A DNA stretch of 64,000 bases from Alloyangia pacifica (GTDB lineage Bacteria; Pseudomonadota; Alphaproteobacteria; Rhodobacterales; Rhodobacteraceae). Below, in pieces: positions 37,562 through 47,983 of the stretch; within the stretch, counting starts at the first letter, position 1; each line of letters begins with the position of its first letter. The stretch spans positions 92,333-156,332 of the forward strand of contig NZ_JAIVKX010000019.1 of the NCBI RefSeq assembly GCF_020524285.1. The letters are read 5' to 3'. The notes beneath the pieces are model-generated. The model searched no databases. It saw nothing but the letters and a program-made list of their open reading frames with translations, and had not been told where the DNA came from. A program made the translations under genes and the position numbers.

Positions 37562-39220
37562 TCAGCGCTGCGCCGTCTGCCAGTCCGGGTGGATCCACGG
37601 CTGGGCATTGTCGCGGGGCAGGGGCTGCTTGCCGAGGATGTGGTCCGAGGCCTTCTCGCCGGTCATGATCGAGGGCGCGTTGAGGTTGCCGTTGGTGATC
37701 TGCGGGAAGATCGAGCTGTCGGCGACCCGCAGCCCCTCGACACCGATCACCCGGCATTCCGGGTCGACCACCGCCATTGGATCACTCGCCGCGCCCATCC
37801 GGCAGGTGCCACAGGGATGGTAGGCGCTTTCGGCGTGCTCGCGGATGAAGTCGTCGAGCTCCGCGTCCGACTGCACCGCGTCGCCGGGCTGGATCTCGTG
37901 GCCGCGGTAGGGGGCAAACGCCTCCTGGCCGAAGATCTCGCGGGTCAGGCGGATGCAGGTGCGGAAATCACTCCAGTCGTCTTCATGCGACATGTAGTTG
38001 AAGAAGATGCTGGGCGCGTCCTTGGGATCCGCCGACTTCAACGACACGGCGCCGCGCGATTTGGAGCGCATAGGGCCGACGTGGGCCTGGAAGCCGTGGC
38101 CTTCCGCAGCCGCCTTGCCGTCATAGCGCACGGCGATGGGCAGGAAGTGGTACTGGATGTCGGGGTATTCGACACCGGGCTTGGAGCGCACGAAGGCGCA
38201 GCTCTCGAACTGGTTCGAGGCGCCCGGGCCCTTGCGGGTGAAGAGCCATTGCGCGCCCACGTAGGCCTTGCCGAAGAGGTTCCAGTACTTGAACAGCGAC
38301 ACCGGCTGGGTCGCCGCCTGCTGGATGTAAAGCTCCAGATGGTCCTGCAGGTTCTGCCCGACGCCTGGACGATCGGCCACGACCTCGATGCCATGCTCCT
38401 TGAGATGGTCGGCGGGACCGACGCCGGAGAGCATCAGCAGCTTCGGCGAGTTGATCGACGAGGCCGAAAGGATCACCTCCTTCTCGGCCTTGATCACCTC
38501 GACCTTGCCCTTGCGCTCGATCTCGAGGCCCGTGGCGCGGCCGTTCTCGATGACCACCTTGCGGGCGAAGCCGCGCACGACCTCGACGTTGCCGGTGGCG
38601 ATGGCGGGCTTGAGGTAGGCCTTGTAGGCCGACCAGCGCTCTCCCTTGTAGATGGTCGCCTCGAACGGGCCGAAGCCCTCCTGCTTCTCGCCGTTGTAGT
38701 CGTCGGTGGCCTCGTAGCCCGCCTGCACACCGGCCTCGACGAAGGCGCGGGTGAGCGGGTTGTCGCGCTTGCCGCGCGAGACATGCAGCGGGCCGGACTT
38801 GCCGCGCCAGTCGGCATCGCCGCCGTGGCCGCCCTCGTGCCAGGTTTCCATGCGCTTGTAGTAAGGCAGCACGTCGGCATAGGCCCAGCCCTGCGCACCC
38901 ATCTCTTCCCAGGTGTCGAAGTCGCGGGCATGGCCGCGCACATAGACCATTCCGTTGATCGACGAGGAGCCGCCCAGCACCTTGCCGCGCGGCGTGGCGA
39001 GGCGGCGATTGTCCAGGTGCGGCTCGGGTTCGGACTCATAGCCCCAGTCGTAGCGCTTCATGTTCATCGGGTACGACAACGCGCCGGGCATCTGGATGAA
39101 GGGGCCGGCGTCGGTGCCGCCGAACTCCACCACGATGACCTTCTTGCCCGCCTCCGCGAGGCGGTAGGCGATGGCGCAGCCTGCGGAGCCGGCGCCGACG
39201 ATGACATAGTCTGCCTGCAT
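37562..39220 (-). CDS. betA: Choline dehydrogenase
   Basis: A 552-residue GMC-family flavoprotein that oxidises choline to betaine aldehyde (and on to glycine betaine) at the membrane. FAD motifs are [20 protein letters not shown] at the N-terminus and [20 protein letters not shown] near residue 80. The catalytic His is in [10 protein letters not shown] near residue 465 and the C-terminal GMC pattern is present. It lies 11 bp after betB and is the last gene of betI-betB-betA. Confidence 0.96.
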   Translation of the reverse strand: MQADYVIVGAGSAGCAIAYRLAEAGKKVIVVEFGGTDAGPFIQMPGALSYPMNMKRYDWGYESEPEPHLDNRRLATPRGKVLGGSSSINGMVYVRGHARDFDTWEEMGAQGWAYADVLPYYKRMETWHEGGHGGDADWRGKSGPLHVSRGKRDNPLTRAFVEAGVQAGYEATDDYNGEKQEGFGPFEATIYKGERWSAYKAYLKPAIATGNVEVVRGFARKVVIENGRATGLEIERKGKVEVIKAEKEVILSASSINSPKLLMLSGVGPADHLKEHGIEVVADRPGVGQNLQDHLELYIQQAATQPVSLFKYWNLFGKAYVGAQWLFTRKGPGASNQFESCAFVRSKPGVEYPDIQYHFLPIAVRYDGKAAAEGHGFQAHVGPMRSKSRGAVSLKSADPKDAPSIFFNYMSHEDDWSDFRTCIRLTREIFGQEAFAPYRGHEIQPGDAVQSDAELDDFIREHAESAYHPCGTCRMGAASDPMAVVDPECRVIGVEGLRVADSSIFPQITNGNLNAPSIMTGEKASDHILGKQPLPRDNAQPWIHPDWQTAQR

Positions 39221-39231
39221 CAGGGCCTCCT

Positions 39232-40692
39232 TCAGAACGGGGCTTCGGTCGGGTTCATCCCGACGTAGACGGATTTCAACTGGCTGTAGTGCTCGATGGC
39301 GGCCTTGGAGTTCTCGCGGCCCACGCCCGACATCTTGGAGCCGCCGAAGGGCGCCTCGACCGGCGTCAGGTTGTAGGCATTGATGTAGCAGGTGCCCGCC
39401 TCGAAGCCCGCCGCCACGCGGTGCGCGCGGGTGAGGTCCGCGGTGAAGACACCGGCGGCGAGGCCGAACTGGGTGTCATTGGCGCGGGTCAGCGCCTCCT
39501 CCTCGGTGGCGAACTTGAGTACCGACATGACCGGCCCGAAGATTTCCTCGCGGGCGATGGTCATCTCGTCGGTGACATCGGCAAAGAGCGTCGGCTCGAT
39601 GTAGAAGCCCGCACCGTCCAGCACCTTGCCGCCCTTCACGAGCCGTGCGCCTTCCTCGACACCCTTGGCGATATAGCCCTCGACGATCTCGCGCTGACGG
39701 GCCGAGACCATCGGGCCGATGGTGGTGGCCTCGTCCATCGGATCGCCGATCAGCGCATTGTCCATGCGCTCGGCGACGCGGGCGACGAACTGATCGTAGA
39801 GCCCCTCCTGCACGAAGACGCGGGTGCCATTCGAGCAGATCTGGCCGGTGGAGTAGAAGTTGCCGTTGATCGCCGCGGCGACGGCGCTTTCGAGATCGGC
39901 GTCATCGAAGACGACGATCGGGGACTTGCCGCCGAGCTCCATGGTCACGTGACGGATGCCGTCGGCGGCCGCGGCATAGACCTTGCGGCCGGTCGGCACG
40001 GAGCCGGTGAGCGACACCTTGTCGACCCGCGGATCGGTGATCAGCGATGCGCCGACGGCGCCATAGCCCTGCACGACGTTGAAGACGCCCGCCGGAGCAC
40101 CCGCCTCGATCAGGATCTCGGCCAGCTTCAGCGCGGTGAGCGGGGTCATCTCGGAGGGCTTGAAGATCATCGCGTTGCCGCAGGCCAGCGCCGGGGCGGC
40201 CTTCCAGCTGGCGATCTGGATCGGGTAGTTCCAGGCGCCGATGCCGACGCAGACGCCGAGCGGCTCACGGCGGGTGTAGACGAAATCGCCGCCCGCCACG
40301 GGGATGTGCTCGCCGGTCAGCGTGCCCGCCAGACCGCCGAAGTATTCCAGAGCGTCGGCGCCCGAAGCGGCGTCGGCGATCAGCGTCTCGGACATCGGCT
40401 TGCCGGTGTCATGAGTCTCGATCTCGGACAGCTCGCGGTTGCGCTCGCGCAGGAGGTCGGCCGCCTTGCGCAGAACGCGGCCGCGCTCGGTGCCCGACAG
40501 AGCACCCCATGCGGCCTGCGCCGCCTTGGCCGCGGCGAGCGCCTGCTCGATGATCGCCGGGGTGGCGGCGTGCAGGGTGGCGATCACCTCGCCGGTGTGA
40601 GGATAGATCACCTCGATCTTCTCGCCTGCGGTGTCATCTACATAGGCGCCGTTGATGAAGTGGCTTCCAGCGGGTTGGTAGGCAGAGGTCAT
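39232..40692 (-). CDS. betB: Betaine aldehyde dehydrogenase
   Basis: A 486-residue NAD(P)-dependent aldehyde dehydrogenase making glycine betaine from betaine aldehyde. The catalytic Glu is in [16 protein letters not shown] and the nucleophilic Cys in [16 protein letters not shown]. Length and start [20 protein letters not shown] fit BetB. It starts 2 bp downstream of the betI stop, so the two genes are tightly coupled. Confidence 0.96.
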   Translation of the reverse strand: MTSAYQPAGSHFINGAYVDDTAGEKIEVIYPHTGEVIATLHAATPAIIEQALAAAKAAQAAWGALSGTERGRVLRKAADLLRERNRELSEIETHDTGKPMSETLIADAASGADALEYFGGLAGTLTGEHIPVAGGDFVYTRREPLGVCVGIGAWNYPIQIASWKAAPALACGNAMIFKPSEMTPLTALKLAEILIEAGAPAGVFNVVQGYGAVGASLITDPRVDKVSLTGSVPTGRKVYAAAADGIRHVTMELGGKSPIVVFDDADLESAVAAAINGNFYSTGQICSNGTRVFVQEGLYDQFVARVAERMDNALIGDPMDEATTIGPMVSARQREIVEGYIAKGVEEGARLVKGGKVLDGAGFYIEPTLFADVTDEMTIAREEIFGPVMSVLKFATEEEALTRANDTQFGLAAGVFTADLTRAHRVAAGFEAGTCYINAYNLTPVEAPFGGSKMSGVGRENSKAAIEHYSQLKSVYVGMNPTEAPF

Positions 40693-40694
40693 GA

Positions 40695-41372
40695 TTACTC
40701 CTGAGGTCCTGCAAGGGGGGCCATGGGCGCCGGATCGGCGTCCGCCATGGAGATGTCGTCGTTTTCGTGAACTTCGGTGCATTCTGCGGCGATGGCGCGC
40801 AGCACGTGTTGGGCGCCTTCCGAGCCGTCGACTTCGCCGACGGCTTCCTCGCGCGGGCGCAGCATCTTGGTGTCTAGCGCGTAGCGCAGGTAGAGCCCGT
40901 CGATCAGACCACCGATTCGCCGCGCCACATCCGGTGCGCGCTCGGCGATTCTCGGGCGCAGCGCGAAGACGAGGTTGCTGTGCAGCCGGCGCTGATAGAG
41001 GTAGAGCAGCCGCCGCGCCTCTTCCGAGCGCAGCGCGAGTGCGTAAAAATTGACCCAGGCCGAGATCGCCTCGCGGCGGAAGCTGCCCATGCCGAAACTG
41101 GCCTGCACGATGGCGTTCACCCGATCCTCGGGCGTCCTGGCCCCGGCGAGGGCATGGGTCACGTCTGCTTTATATTCCGAGAGGATAGAGCGCATCGCGG
41201 CGAGAAACAGCGTGTCCTTGTCGTGGAAGTAGTGGAACGCCAGCCCCGGCGAGACACCGGCGCTCTTGGCGATCTGGCTGGTGGTGACGTTGAGCGTGCC
41301 CGAGGCACCGATCTCGCGGATCGTCGCAGCGATCAGATCTCTGCGTCTTTCTTCCTCGGATTTGCGTGCCAT
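40695..41372 (-). CDS. betI: Choline-responsive repressor BetI
   Basis: A 225-residue TetR-family repressor. The helix-turn-helix contains [20 protein letters not shown] followed by [10 protein letters not shown], typical of BetI. In the family, choline releases BetI from DNA. ATG 41372 leaves the palindrome ATTGACTCGTCAAT (41423-41436) in the intergenic region; an upstream ATG at 41435 would lie inside it and is rejected. It heads the leftward betIBA operon, divergent from choXWV. Confidence 0.94.
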   Translation of the reverse strand: MARKSEEERRRDLIAATIREIGASGTLNVTTSQIAKSAGVSPGLAFHYFHDKDTLFLAAMRSILSEYKADVTHALAGARTPEDRVNAIVQASFGMGSFRREAISAWVNFYALALRSEEARRLLYLYQRRLHSNLVFALRPRIAERAPDVARRIGGLIDGLYLRYALDTKMLRPREEAVGEVDGSEGAQHVLRAIAAECTEVHENDDISMADADPAPMAPLAGPQE

Positions 41373-41422
41373 GCGGGGCTCCCACAGATTTTTGGTTGCT
41401 TTTCTGGAATAACCCGTCATTA

Positions 41423-41436
41423 ATTGACTCGTCAAT
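41423..41436. promoter_or_regulatory. BetI operator candidate between betI and choX
   Basis: ATTGACTCGTCAAT is a perfect inverted repeat of ATTGAC around TC. It lies in the only regulatory gap between the divergent betIBA and choXWV operons, 51 bp from betI and 44 bp from choX. Position and symmetry make it the likely shared BetI site. Confidence 0.75.
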
Positions 41437-41479
41437 CAATAACTCAGACTTCATCACGCTAACCTCAAAAGGGGACCCT

Positions 41480-42400
41480 ATGAAACTCGTACTGACCACC
41501 TCCGCCATCGCTCTTTGCGCAAGCGCCGCCGCTGCAGATTGCTCCAAAGTCAGGTTCTCGGATGTGGGATGGACGGACATCACCGCCACCACGGCCGCGA
41601 CCACGACCGTGCTGCAGGCGATGGGGTATGATACCGAGATCAGCGTGCTTTCCGTGCCGGTGACCTACGTGTCGCTGGAAGAGGGGGACATGGATGTCTT
41701 CCTCGGCAACTGGATGCCCACCATGGAGGCCGACATCGCGCCCTACCGCGAGGCAGGCACCGTCGACACGGTCCGCGCCAACCTCGAAGGCGCGAAGTAC
41801 ACGCTGGCCACCAATGCCGCCGGGGCCGCGCTGGGAATCACCGATTTCGCCGACATCGCCGCGCATGCCGATGAGCTGGACGAGACCATCTACGGCATCG
41901 AGCCCGGCAACGACGGCAACCGCCTGATCATGGACATGATCGAGGCGAACGCCTTCGGTCTCGAGGAGTTCGACGTCAAGGAAAGCTCCGAGCAGGGCAT
42001 GCTGAGCCAGGTCGCGCGCCTGTCCAAGAAGGACGATCCCATCGTCTTCCTCGGCTGGGAGCCGCACCCGATGAACGCCAACTTCGACCTAACCTACCTC
42101 TCGGGCGGCGACGAGTGGTTCGGCCCGGACTTCGGCGGGGCCACGGTCTACACCAACACCCGCGCCGGCTATGTCGAGGAATGCCCCAACGTCGGCAAAC
42201 TGCTGAACAACCTCGAGTTCTCGCTGCAGATGGAAAACGAAATCATGGGCGCGATCCTCAACGACGGCGAAAAGGCGGATGACGCCGCCAAGGCCTGGCT
42301 GACCGCCAACCCCGAGGCGCTGGACGGCTGGCTCGACGGCGTGACCACGCTCGACGGCGAGCCCGCGCTTCCGGCGGTGAAAACGGCCCTGGGTCTCTGA
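41480..42400 (+). CDS. choX: Choline ABC transporter, substrate-binding protein
   Basis: A 306-residue binding protein of the OpuAC/ChoX family. Residues 1-20 form a signal peptide ending SAAAA, with no lipobox. The mature protein begins DCSKVRFSDVGWTDITATTA and has the aromatic residues expected for a quaternary-ammonium cage, for example in FLGNWMPTMEAD and FLGWEPHPMN. The ATG at 41480 follows AGGGGA. A hairpin downstream may raise its expression above that of choW. Confidence 0.94.
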   Translation: MKLVLTTSAIALCASAAAADCSKVRFSDVGWTDITATTAATTTVLQAMGYDTEISVLSVPVTYVSLEEGDMDVFLGNWMPTMEADIAPYREAGTVDTVRANLEGAKYTLATNAAGAALGITDFADIAAHADELDETIYGIEPGNDGNRLIMDMIEANAFGLEEFDVKESSEQGMLSQVARLSKKDDPIVFLGWEPHPMNANFDLTYLSGGDEWFGPDFGGATVYTNTRAGYVEECPNVGKLLNNLEFSLQMENEIMGAILNDGEKADDAAKAWLTANPEALDGWLDGVTTLDGEPALPAVKTALGL

Positions 42401-42417
42401 TCCCGGCTGTCGCACCT

Positions 42418-42443
42418 TGGCTTCGCGTTCCGGCGCGGAGCCA
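42418..42443 (+). terminator. Hairpin between choX and choW
   Basis: TGGCTTCGCG and CGCGGAGCCA pair with one T-G wobble around a 6-base loop, 18 bp after the choX stop. Such hairpins behind binding-protein genes often stabilise the upstream mRNA or attenuate downstream expression. Confidence 0.5.
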
Positions 42444-42486
42444 GACGGCATCTTTCTCCTGATTGCTCATAAAAAGGAGCGCAGCC

Positions 42487-43322
<836 letters not shown>

Positions 43323-43326
<4 letters not shown>

Positions 43327-44342
43327 CCGTAGCCGTGAAAATCGACAACGTCTCCATCGTCTTCGGCGAGGAGCCGGAGACGGCGCTGCCGCTGATGGAC
43401 GAGGGCCTCGACCGGGCCACCATCCAGGAGCGCACCGACCAGGTTCTGGGCGTGCACGACTGCAACCTCGACGTGCAGGAGGGCGAGATCCTCGTGCTCA
43501 TGGGGCTGTCGGGCTCGGGCAAGTCGACCTTGCTGCGTGGGATCAACGGCCTCAACCCGGTGGTGCGCGGCGGCGTGCATGTCCGCGAAGGCGAGCGGAT
43601 GGTCAATGTGACCGACGCGAGCGCCAACGACCTGCGCCGGATCCGCCGCGAGCGCGTCGCCATGGTGTTCCAGCAGTTCGGCCTGCTTCCCTGGCGCTCG
43701 GTCGCCGAGAACGTCGGGCTCGGCTTGGAACTGGGCGGCATGGGCAAGGCCGATCGCCGCAAGAAGGTGCTCGAGCAGCTCGAGCTGGTCGGACTGTCCG
43801 ACTGGGCCGACAACAAGGTGAGCGAGCTTTCGGGCGGCATGCAGCAGCGCGTCGGCCTGGCCCGCGCCTTTGCCACCGAGGCGCCGATCCTGCTGATGGA
43901 CGAGCCCTTCTCGGCGCTCGACCCGCTGATCCGCACCAAGCTGCAGGACGAGCTTCTGGAGCTGCAGGCCAAGCTCAAGCGCACGATCATCTTCGTCAGC
44001 CACGATCTCGACGAAGCCTTCAAGATCGGCAACCGCATCGCGATCATGGAGGGGGGGCGCATCGTGCAGTGCGGCACGCCGAACCAGATCGCCGGTGATC
44101 CGGCCAACGACTACGTCGCCGAGTTCGTGGCGCATTCCAACCCGCTCAGCTTCCTGCGGGCCAAGGACGTGATGCAGCCCTCCGAGGCGCCGGCCGAGGT
44201 CGAGGTCGACGAGGAGACGCCGGTGCTCGAGTTTGCCGCCAACATGACCGAGCGCAACGCGCCGGTGGCGGTGACGCGGGACGGCGTGCGCGTCGGCACC
44301 GTGACGCCCGCAACGCTGCTGGAGCGGCTGGTGGCGCAGTAG
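43323..44342 (+). CDS. choV: Choline ABC transporter ATPase
   Basis: A 339-residue ProV-type ATPase. Walker A is GLSGSGKST, the signature LSGGMQQR, Walker B lies in PILLMDEPFSALDP, and the H-loop in FVSHDLDEA. The N-terminal extension with FGEEPETALPLMDEG is typical of choline/betaine ATPases. The C-terminal 60 residues resemble a single CBS motif, less than the CBS pair of osmosensing ProV. A good terminator follows. Confidence 0.95.
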
Positions 44343-44367
44343 CGTCGCCTTGGAACTTGAAGGCTGG

Positions 44368-44400
44368 AAGGCGCGGCATCAGCCGCGCCTTTCTTCTTTT
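44368..44400 (+). terminator. Rho-independent terminator of choXWV
   Basis: A perfect 10-bp stem, AAGGCGCGGC / GCCGCGCCTT, with loop ATCA is followed by TCTTCTTTT. It lies 26 bp after choV. Confidence 0.92.
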
Positions 44401-44430
44401 CCGGCGGTTTCGGCTTGTTTCCGGGGGCGT

Positions 44431-44715
44431 TCAGCCCGCGTAGACCAGCAGCAGGTTCACCCGCGCCCCGCCGCGCCGCATCTCGCGTTCCAGCAGCGCC
44501 TGCCGGCGGGCCAACTGCAGTTTCTCGAGCGCCCTTTGGCGGGCGTTGTAAAGCTCGCGGACGCGCGAGCCGCGGTTGCCGATCTGCACCGAAAGGTGGG
44601 TCTGCCGCCCCGGGAAGAACCCCCTCACGTTGCGCTGCGCCGCGCGAAAGGCCTCGTCCGCCTCGATCCAGGCGCTGTAGGTTTTCAGCAAGAGTCGTCG
44701 TGATGCGGAAGCCAT
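44431..44715 (-). CDS. Small basic protein of unknown function
   Basis: A 94-residue, strongly basic protein with a likely helical stretch (RVRELYNARQRALEKLQLAR). I do not recognise a family. GGGGAGGAG lies ideally upstream of ATG 44715, and it does not sit opposite a known gene, so it is probably real. There is no signal peptide or transmembrane helix. It lies between choV, which converges on it, and the lipoprotein gene of the Mla operon, 115 bp away on the same strand. Confidence 0.65.
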   Translation of the reverse strand: MASASRRLLLKTYSAWIEADEAFRAAQRNVRGFFPGRQTHLSVQIGNRGSRVRELYNARQRALEKLQLARRQALLEREMRRGGARVNLLLVYAG

Positions 44716-44830
44716 GCGTCTCCTCCCCAGGATGTGCCTCGTTCTCGACAGGGTTCCAGTATAGGGGGCACGGCTGCGGCTGTCAGCATCGCCAAGTGAC
44801 GCAGGGGGAAGATGTGAACGGCCGAGAGGC

Positions 44831-45451
44831 TCAGCTCCCGGCGCGCACCGCCCAGGGCAGGATCTCGGAGATCATCTGCCGCGCGGCCCGGTCGAAGGCC
44901 GCAACGATGCTCGCCGTGCCGTCATCAGCCGCGGGCGCGCGCACCTCGAAGGTGCGGCTGGCCACCACCACCACGTCGCGCTCGCGCACCAGCCGCAGCA
45001 TCAGCCGCAGATGCACCGACACCGGCGCGTCGGCAGAGCCGCCGTAGCTCTCGGCCTGGAAGTCGGTCAGCTCGCCGAGCAGCGCGTAATCGCCCTGTGC
45101 CCCGAGCGGCGCCCGGCCCACCGAGGCGAAGGCGCCAGTTTCGGCGAGGCTGCGCACCAGCAGGGTCTGCAGCATGGCGGGCGCGTCGTCGGACCAGCGC
45201 GCCTCGGGCAGGTATTGCGCCTGCAACGGGGCGGGGCGGATCATGATCCGCTCGCTGCTCAGCGCGCCGCTGGCAATCGGCGGCTCGACCACCAGTTCGG
45301 CCCAGCCGCGCCCCGCCGCACCGTCGATGGCCGGCGTCTGCAGCTCGTAGACGTCGAGCGGCTCCGAGGCCGTGTCGAGCGCCGAGATCGCGGCGCAGCC
45401 GGAGGTGCCGAGGGCAAGGGCAAGGGCGGGAAACAGGAATCTCGGGAACAT
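44831..45451 (-). CDS. PqiC/ABC-auxiliary lipoprotein of the MCE transporter
   Basis: A 206-residue predicted lipoprotein; the signal peptide ends LGTSGC with Cys19. The rest matches the ABC-type transport auxiliary lipoprotein (PqiC/YmbA) domain: YELQTPAIDGAAGRGWAELV and RIMIRPAPLQAQYLPEARWS, then LLVRSLAETGAF. PqiC-like lipoproteins anchor MCE proteins to the outer membrane. It is the last gene of the mlaE-mlaF-mlaD operon, 4 bp after mlaD, and takes the place where enteric mla operons have mlaC. Confidence 0.87.
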   Translation of the reverse strand: MFPRFLFPALALALGTSGCAAISALDTASEPLDVYELQTPAIDGAAGRGWAELVVEPPIASGALSSERIMIRPAPLQAQYLPEARWSDDAPAMLQTLLVRSLAETGAFASVGRAPLGAQGDYALLGELTDFQAESYGGSADAPVSVHLRLMLRLVRERDVVVVASRTFEVRAPAADDGTASIVAAFDRAARQMISEILPWAVRAGS

Positions 45452-45455
45452 GGGA

Positions 45456-47174
45456 TCACCTTCGGTATTCGGGGGCACGGTCGTCGAGGAAGAAGCGCGT
45501 CGGGTCGCGGCGGAGCTGCGTGGTGAGCGCGTCGAGGTTGTCGATCAGCGCGCGCGCCTCCGCGGCGAGCCGGCCGAATTGGGGCAGGGCGGTAGCGCTG
45601 AAATCGCGCAGCGCAGGGCGGGTCTCGCCGACCGCGCCTTCGAGGCCGGCGAAGGCGGCAGCGGCGGAGCGGCTGGCGGCCCGCAGCTCGCTGGTGATCC
45701 CGGGGATCTCGCCCGAAACCTGCCCGATCGCCGTCTCGAGTTCGGCGAGCGTGTCGCGCAACTGCGCGGCGATCGGCGCGACTTCCTGGGTGATCGCCCG
45801 GTCGGCGCCGTCAAAGGCACGCTCGGCGGCCGAGAGCGCGCGGTCGCCGGTCTCGAGCGTGCCGTTGATCGTCGAGAGCGTCACATTCGCCGCGGCAAAG
45901 GTCGAGCGCGCGGCTTCCAGCGTCTCCGAGGCCTCCCCGGCGAGCCCGTCGAGCTGGCCCGAGGCGGAGCTGAGGTCGGCGCCGACGGTCTCGATTGTCT
46001 GCACCGCCGAGCGGGTGGCGGCGCGGATGTCCTCGAAGATGGCGGTCAGATCGGCGCCGGTGCTGTCGCCGAAGCCGCGGATCACCGCGGTGGCCTCGGT
46101 CGTGGCCTCGCGCAGCTCTGCGATCAGCGCGGCGCCATCCCCGGCCAGCAGCCCGTCGAGCCGCTGCGCCGCCCCGTCGACGCTGCGCGAGGTCTGCGAC
46201 AGGTCTGCAATCAGCCCGTCCATGGCGGCAATCGTGGCCTCGGCCTCGCTCAGGCGCGCGGTGGCGGCGCTGCCGGTCTCGGTGAAGGTCTCGGCAAGGG
46301 TTCCGGCCTGCGCGCTCAGCTCGGCGAAACGGGTCTCGATCTCGGCCACGGTGCCTTGCAGCTGGTCGGTCGCCGGGCCGAGCCGGTCGGTGATGTAGCT
46401 CTCGGCGACCGCGGCCGTGTCGGTGCCCTGCGCCACGAGCCCGCGCGCCTCTTCCGACAGGGTGGTGATCGCCCGCAGCGTCTCCTGCGCCTCGGCCATG
46501 ACCCCGGCGACATCGCCGGTCAGCCCCTCGACGCTGGCGTTGAAGCGGTCCATCTGGTCGGTGAAGGTCGAGACCGCCCCGGTCACGCTGGACAGATCCT
46601 GCAGCGTCTGCGACAGCTCGCCCGAGGCCTGCTCGACGTTGCTGAGGATCGTGGTCACCCGCTGCTGGTTCTCGCTGCCAAGCATCTGGCGCAGACCGCG
46701 GACCAACTCGAGCGTCTCGTCGAGGATCTCGGGGCCGGATTCGGTCAGCGATTGCAGGGCGGACTGCCCGGCCTCGATCTGCGGCACCGTCTCGCCGGTC
46801 TGTTCCGGCAGCAGCCGCGCGCCGGGGCTGCCGGAGGTGATGCTGACGTAGCCGACGCCGGTCACCCCCTGCGCCTCGATCGTGGCGATGGAATTGCTGC
46901 GCACCGGCGTCCCGGCGGCGACCTCGGCGCGGACGCGAACCGTGCCGTTCTGCTCGGGCGAGAGCCCGAGGCTCACCACCTGTCCCACCGGCAGGCCGGC
47001 AAAGCGCACCTCGGAAGCCACCGAGAGGCCCGAGACCGAGGGGAAATCGATGTCGTAGTAGTCGAACTGCCGGTCGAGCTCGACATTGGCGAACCACAGC
47101 AGGAAGCCAAGCAGGCCGAGAAAGCCCGCGATGGCGAAGGCTCCGACAAGCACGTAGTTGGCGCGGGTTTCCAT
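45456..47174 (-). CDS. mlaD: MCE-domain protein MlaD, long coiled form
   Basis: A 572-residue protein. One N-terminal transmembrane helix (about 8-29) is followed by a single MCE domain (about 38-115) with VSGLSVASEVRFAGLPVGQV. The remaining 450 residues are rich in Ala, Thr, Glu and Ser and low in proline, predicted as long helices or coiled coil. E. coli MlaD has 183 residues; the long tail is more like mycobacterial Mce proteins and could form a tube spanning the periplasm. It starts 2 bp after mlaF. Confidence 0.88.
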   Translation of the reverse strand: METRANYVLVGAFAIAGFLGLLGFLLWFANVELDRQFDYYDIDFPSVSGLSVASEVRFAGLPVGQVVSLGLSPEQNGTVRVRAEVAAGTPVRSNSIATIEAQGVTGVGYVSITSGSPGARLLPEQTGETVPQIEAGQSALQSLTESGPEILDETLELVRGLRQMLGSENQQRVTTILSNVEQASGELSQTLQDLSSVTGAVSTFTDQMDRFNASVEGLTGDVAGVMAEAQETLRAITTLSEEARGLVAQGTDTAAVAESYITDRLGPATDQLQGTVAEIETRFAELSAQAGTLAETFTETGSAATARLSEAEATIAAMDGLIADLSQTSRSVDGAAQRLDGLLAGDGAALIAELREATTEATAVIRGFGDSTGADLTAIFEDIRAATRSAVQTIETVGADLSSASGQLDGLAGEASETLEAARSTFAAANVTLSTINGTLETGDRALSAAERAFDGADRAITQEVAPIAAQLRDTLAELETAIGQVSGEIPGITSELRAASRSAAAAFAGLEGAVGETRPALRDFSATALPQFGRLAAEARALIDNLDALTTQLRRDPTRFFLDDRAPEYRR

Positions 47175-47176
47175 GG

Positions 47177-47983
47177 TCAGTCAGCCTCGGTCTTCGTGTC
47201 GGGCCGGACCGCGTCGCGCGCGAGGCGCGCTCTCGGCCCGGTGAAATATTCCTGCACCCACGGGTGATCGACCTCCAGCATCTCGGGCAGCGTGCCGGTG
47301 ACGAGCACCCGCTTTTCCGCCAGCACCGCGATACGGTCGCAGGTTGCATAGAGCGTGTCGAGGTCATGGGTGACAAGAAAGACGGTCAGCCCGAGCGCCT
47401 CGCTCAAGGTGTTGATGAGCTGGTCGAAGGCAGAGGCGCCGATCGGGTCGAGCCCGGCGGTGGGCTCGTCGAGAAACACCACCTCGGGATCGAGCGCCAG
47501 CGCCCGCGCCAGTCCGGCGCGCTTGCGCATCCCGCCCGACAGCTCCGAGGGGTAGGCGTCTCCGGCGCGGTAGGGCAGCCCCACCAGCGAGATCTTGAGA
47601 TCGGCCAGCGCCCGCCGCAGCTCGGGCGTCAGGTCGGGGATCCGGCGCAGCGGCACCTCGACGTTCTCGCGCACTGTGAGCGAGGAGAAGAGTGCGCCGT
47701 CCTGAAACATCACGCCCCAGCGGTCATCGAGCCGGTCACGGTCGTCGGGCGAGGCGGTCAGCACCTCGGTGCCGAAGGCCTCGATCCGGCCCGCCGCCGG
47801 GCGCTCGAGCCCGGTGATGGCGCGCAGCAGCACCGATTTGCCGGTGCCCGAGCCGCCGACCACGCCGAGGATCTCGCCGCGGTAGACATCGAGGTCGAGC
47901 CCGTCGTGCACCACGTGGCTGCCGAACTGGGTGCGCAGGCCGCGCACGCGGATGATCGGCGCGCTGTCGTCAGGCTGGGTCAC
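47177..47983 (-). CDS. mlaF: MlaF-type ATPase of the MCE/phospholipid transporter
   Basis: A 268-residue ABC ATPase. Walker A is GGSGTGKSV, the signature LSGGMRKR, Walker B lies in EVVFLDEPTAGLDPIGA and the H-loop in LVTHDLDTL, the MlaF pattern. The start is a GTG at 47981-47983 that overlaps the mlaE stop (GTGA). It drives lipid movement through MlaE. Confidence 0.93.
   Translation of the reverse strand: MTQPDDSAPIIRVRGLRTQFGSHVVHDGLDLDVYRGEILGVVGGSGTGKSVLLRAITGLERPAAGRIEAFGTEVLTASPDDRDRLDDRWGVMFQDGALFSSLTVRENVEVPLRRIPDLTPELRRALADLKISLVGLPYRAGDAYPSELSGGMRKRAGLARALALDPEVVFLDEPTAGLDPIGASAFDQLINTLSEALGLTVFLVTHDLDTLYATCDRIAVLAEKRVLVTGTLPEMLEVDHPWVQEYFTGPRARLARDAVRPDTKTEAD

Noticed and set aside
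41373..41435. BetI start at ATG 41435
   Set aside because: This start lies inside the operator palindrome and adds residues unlike BetI; ATG 41372 gives the family N-terminus.
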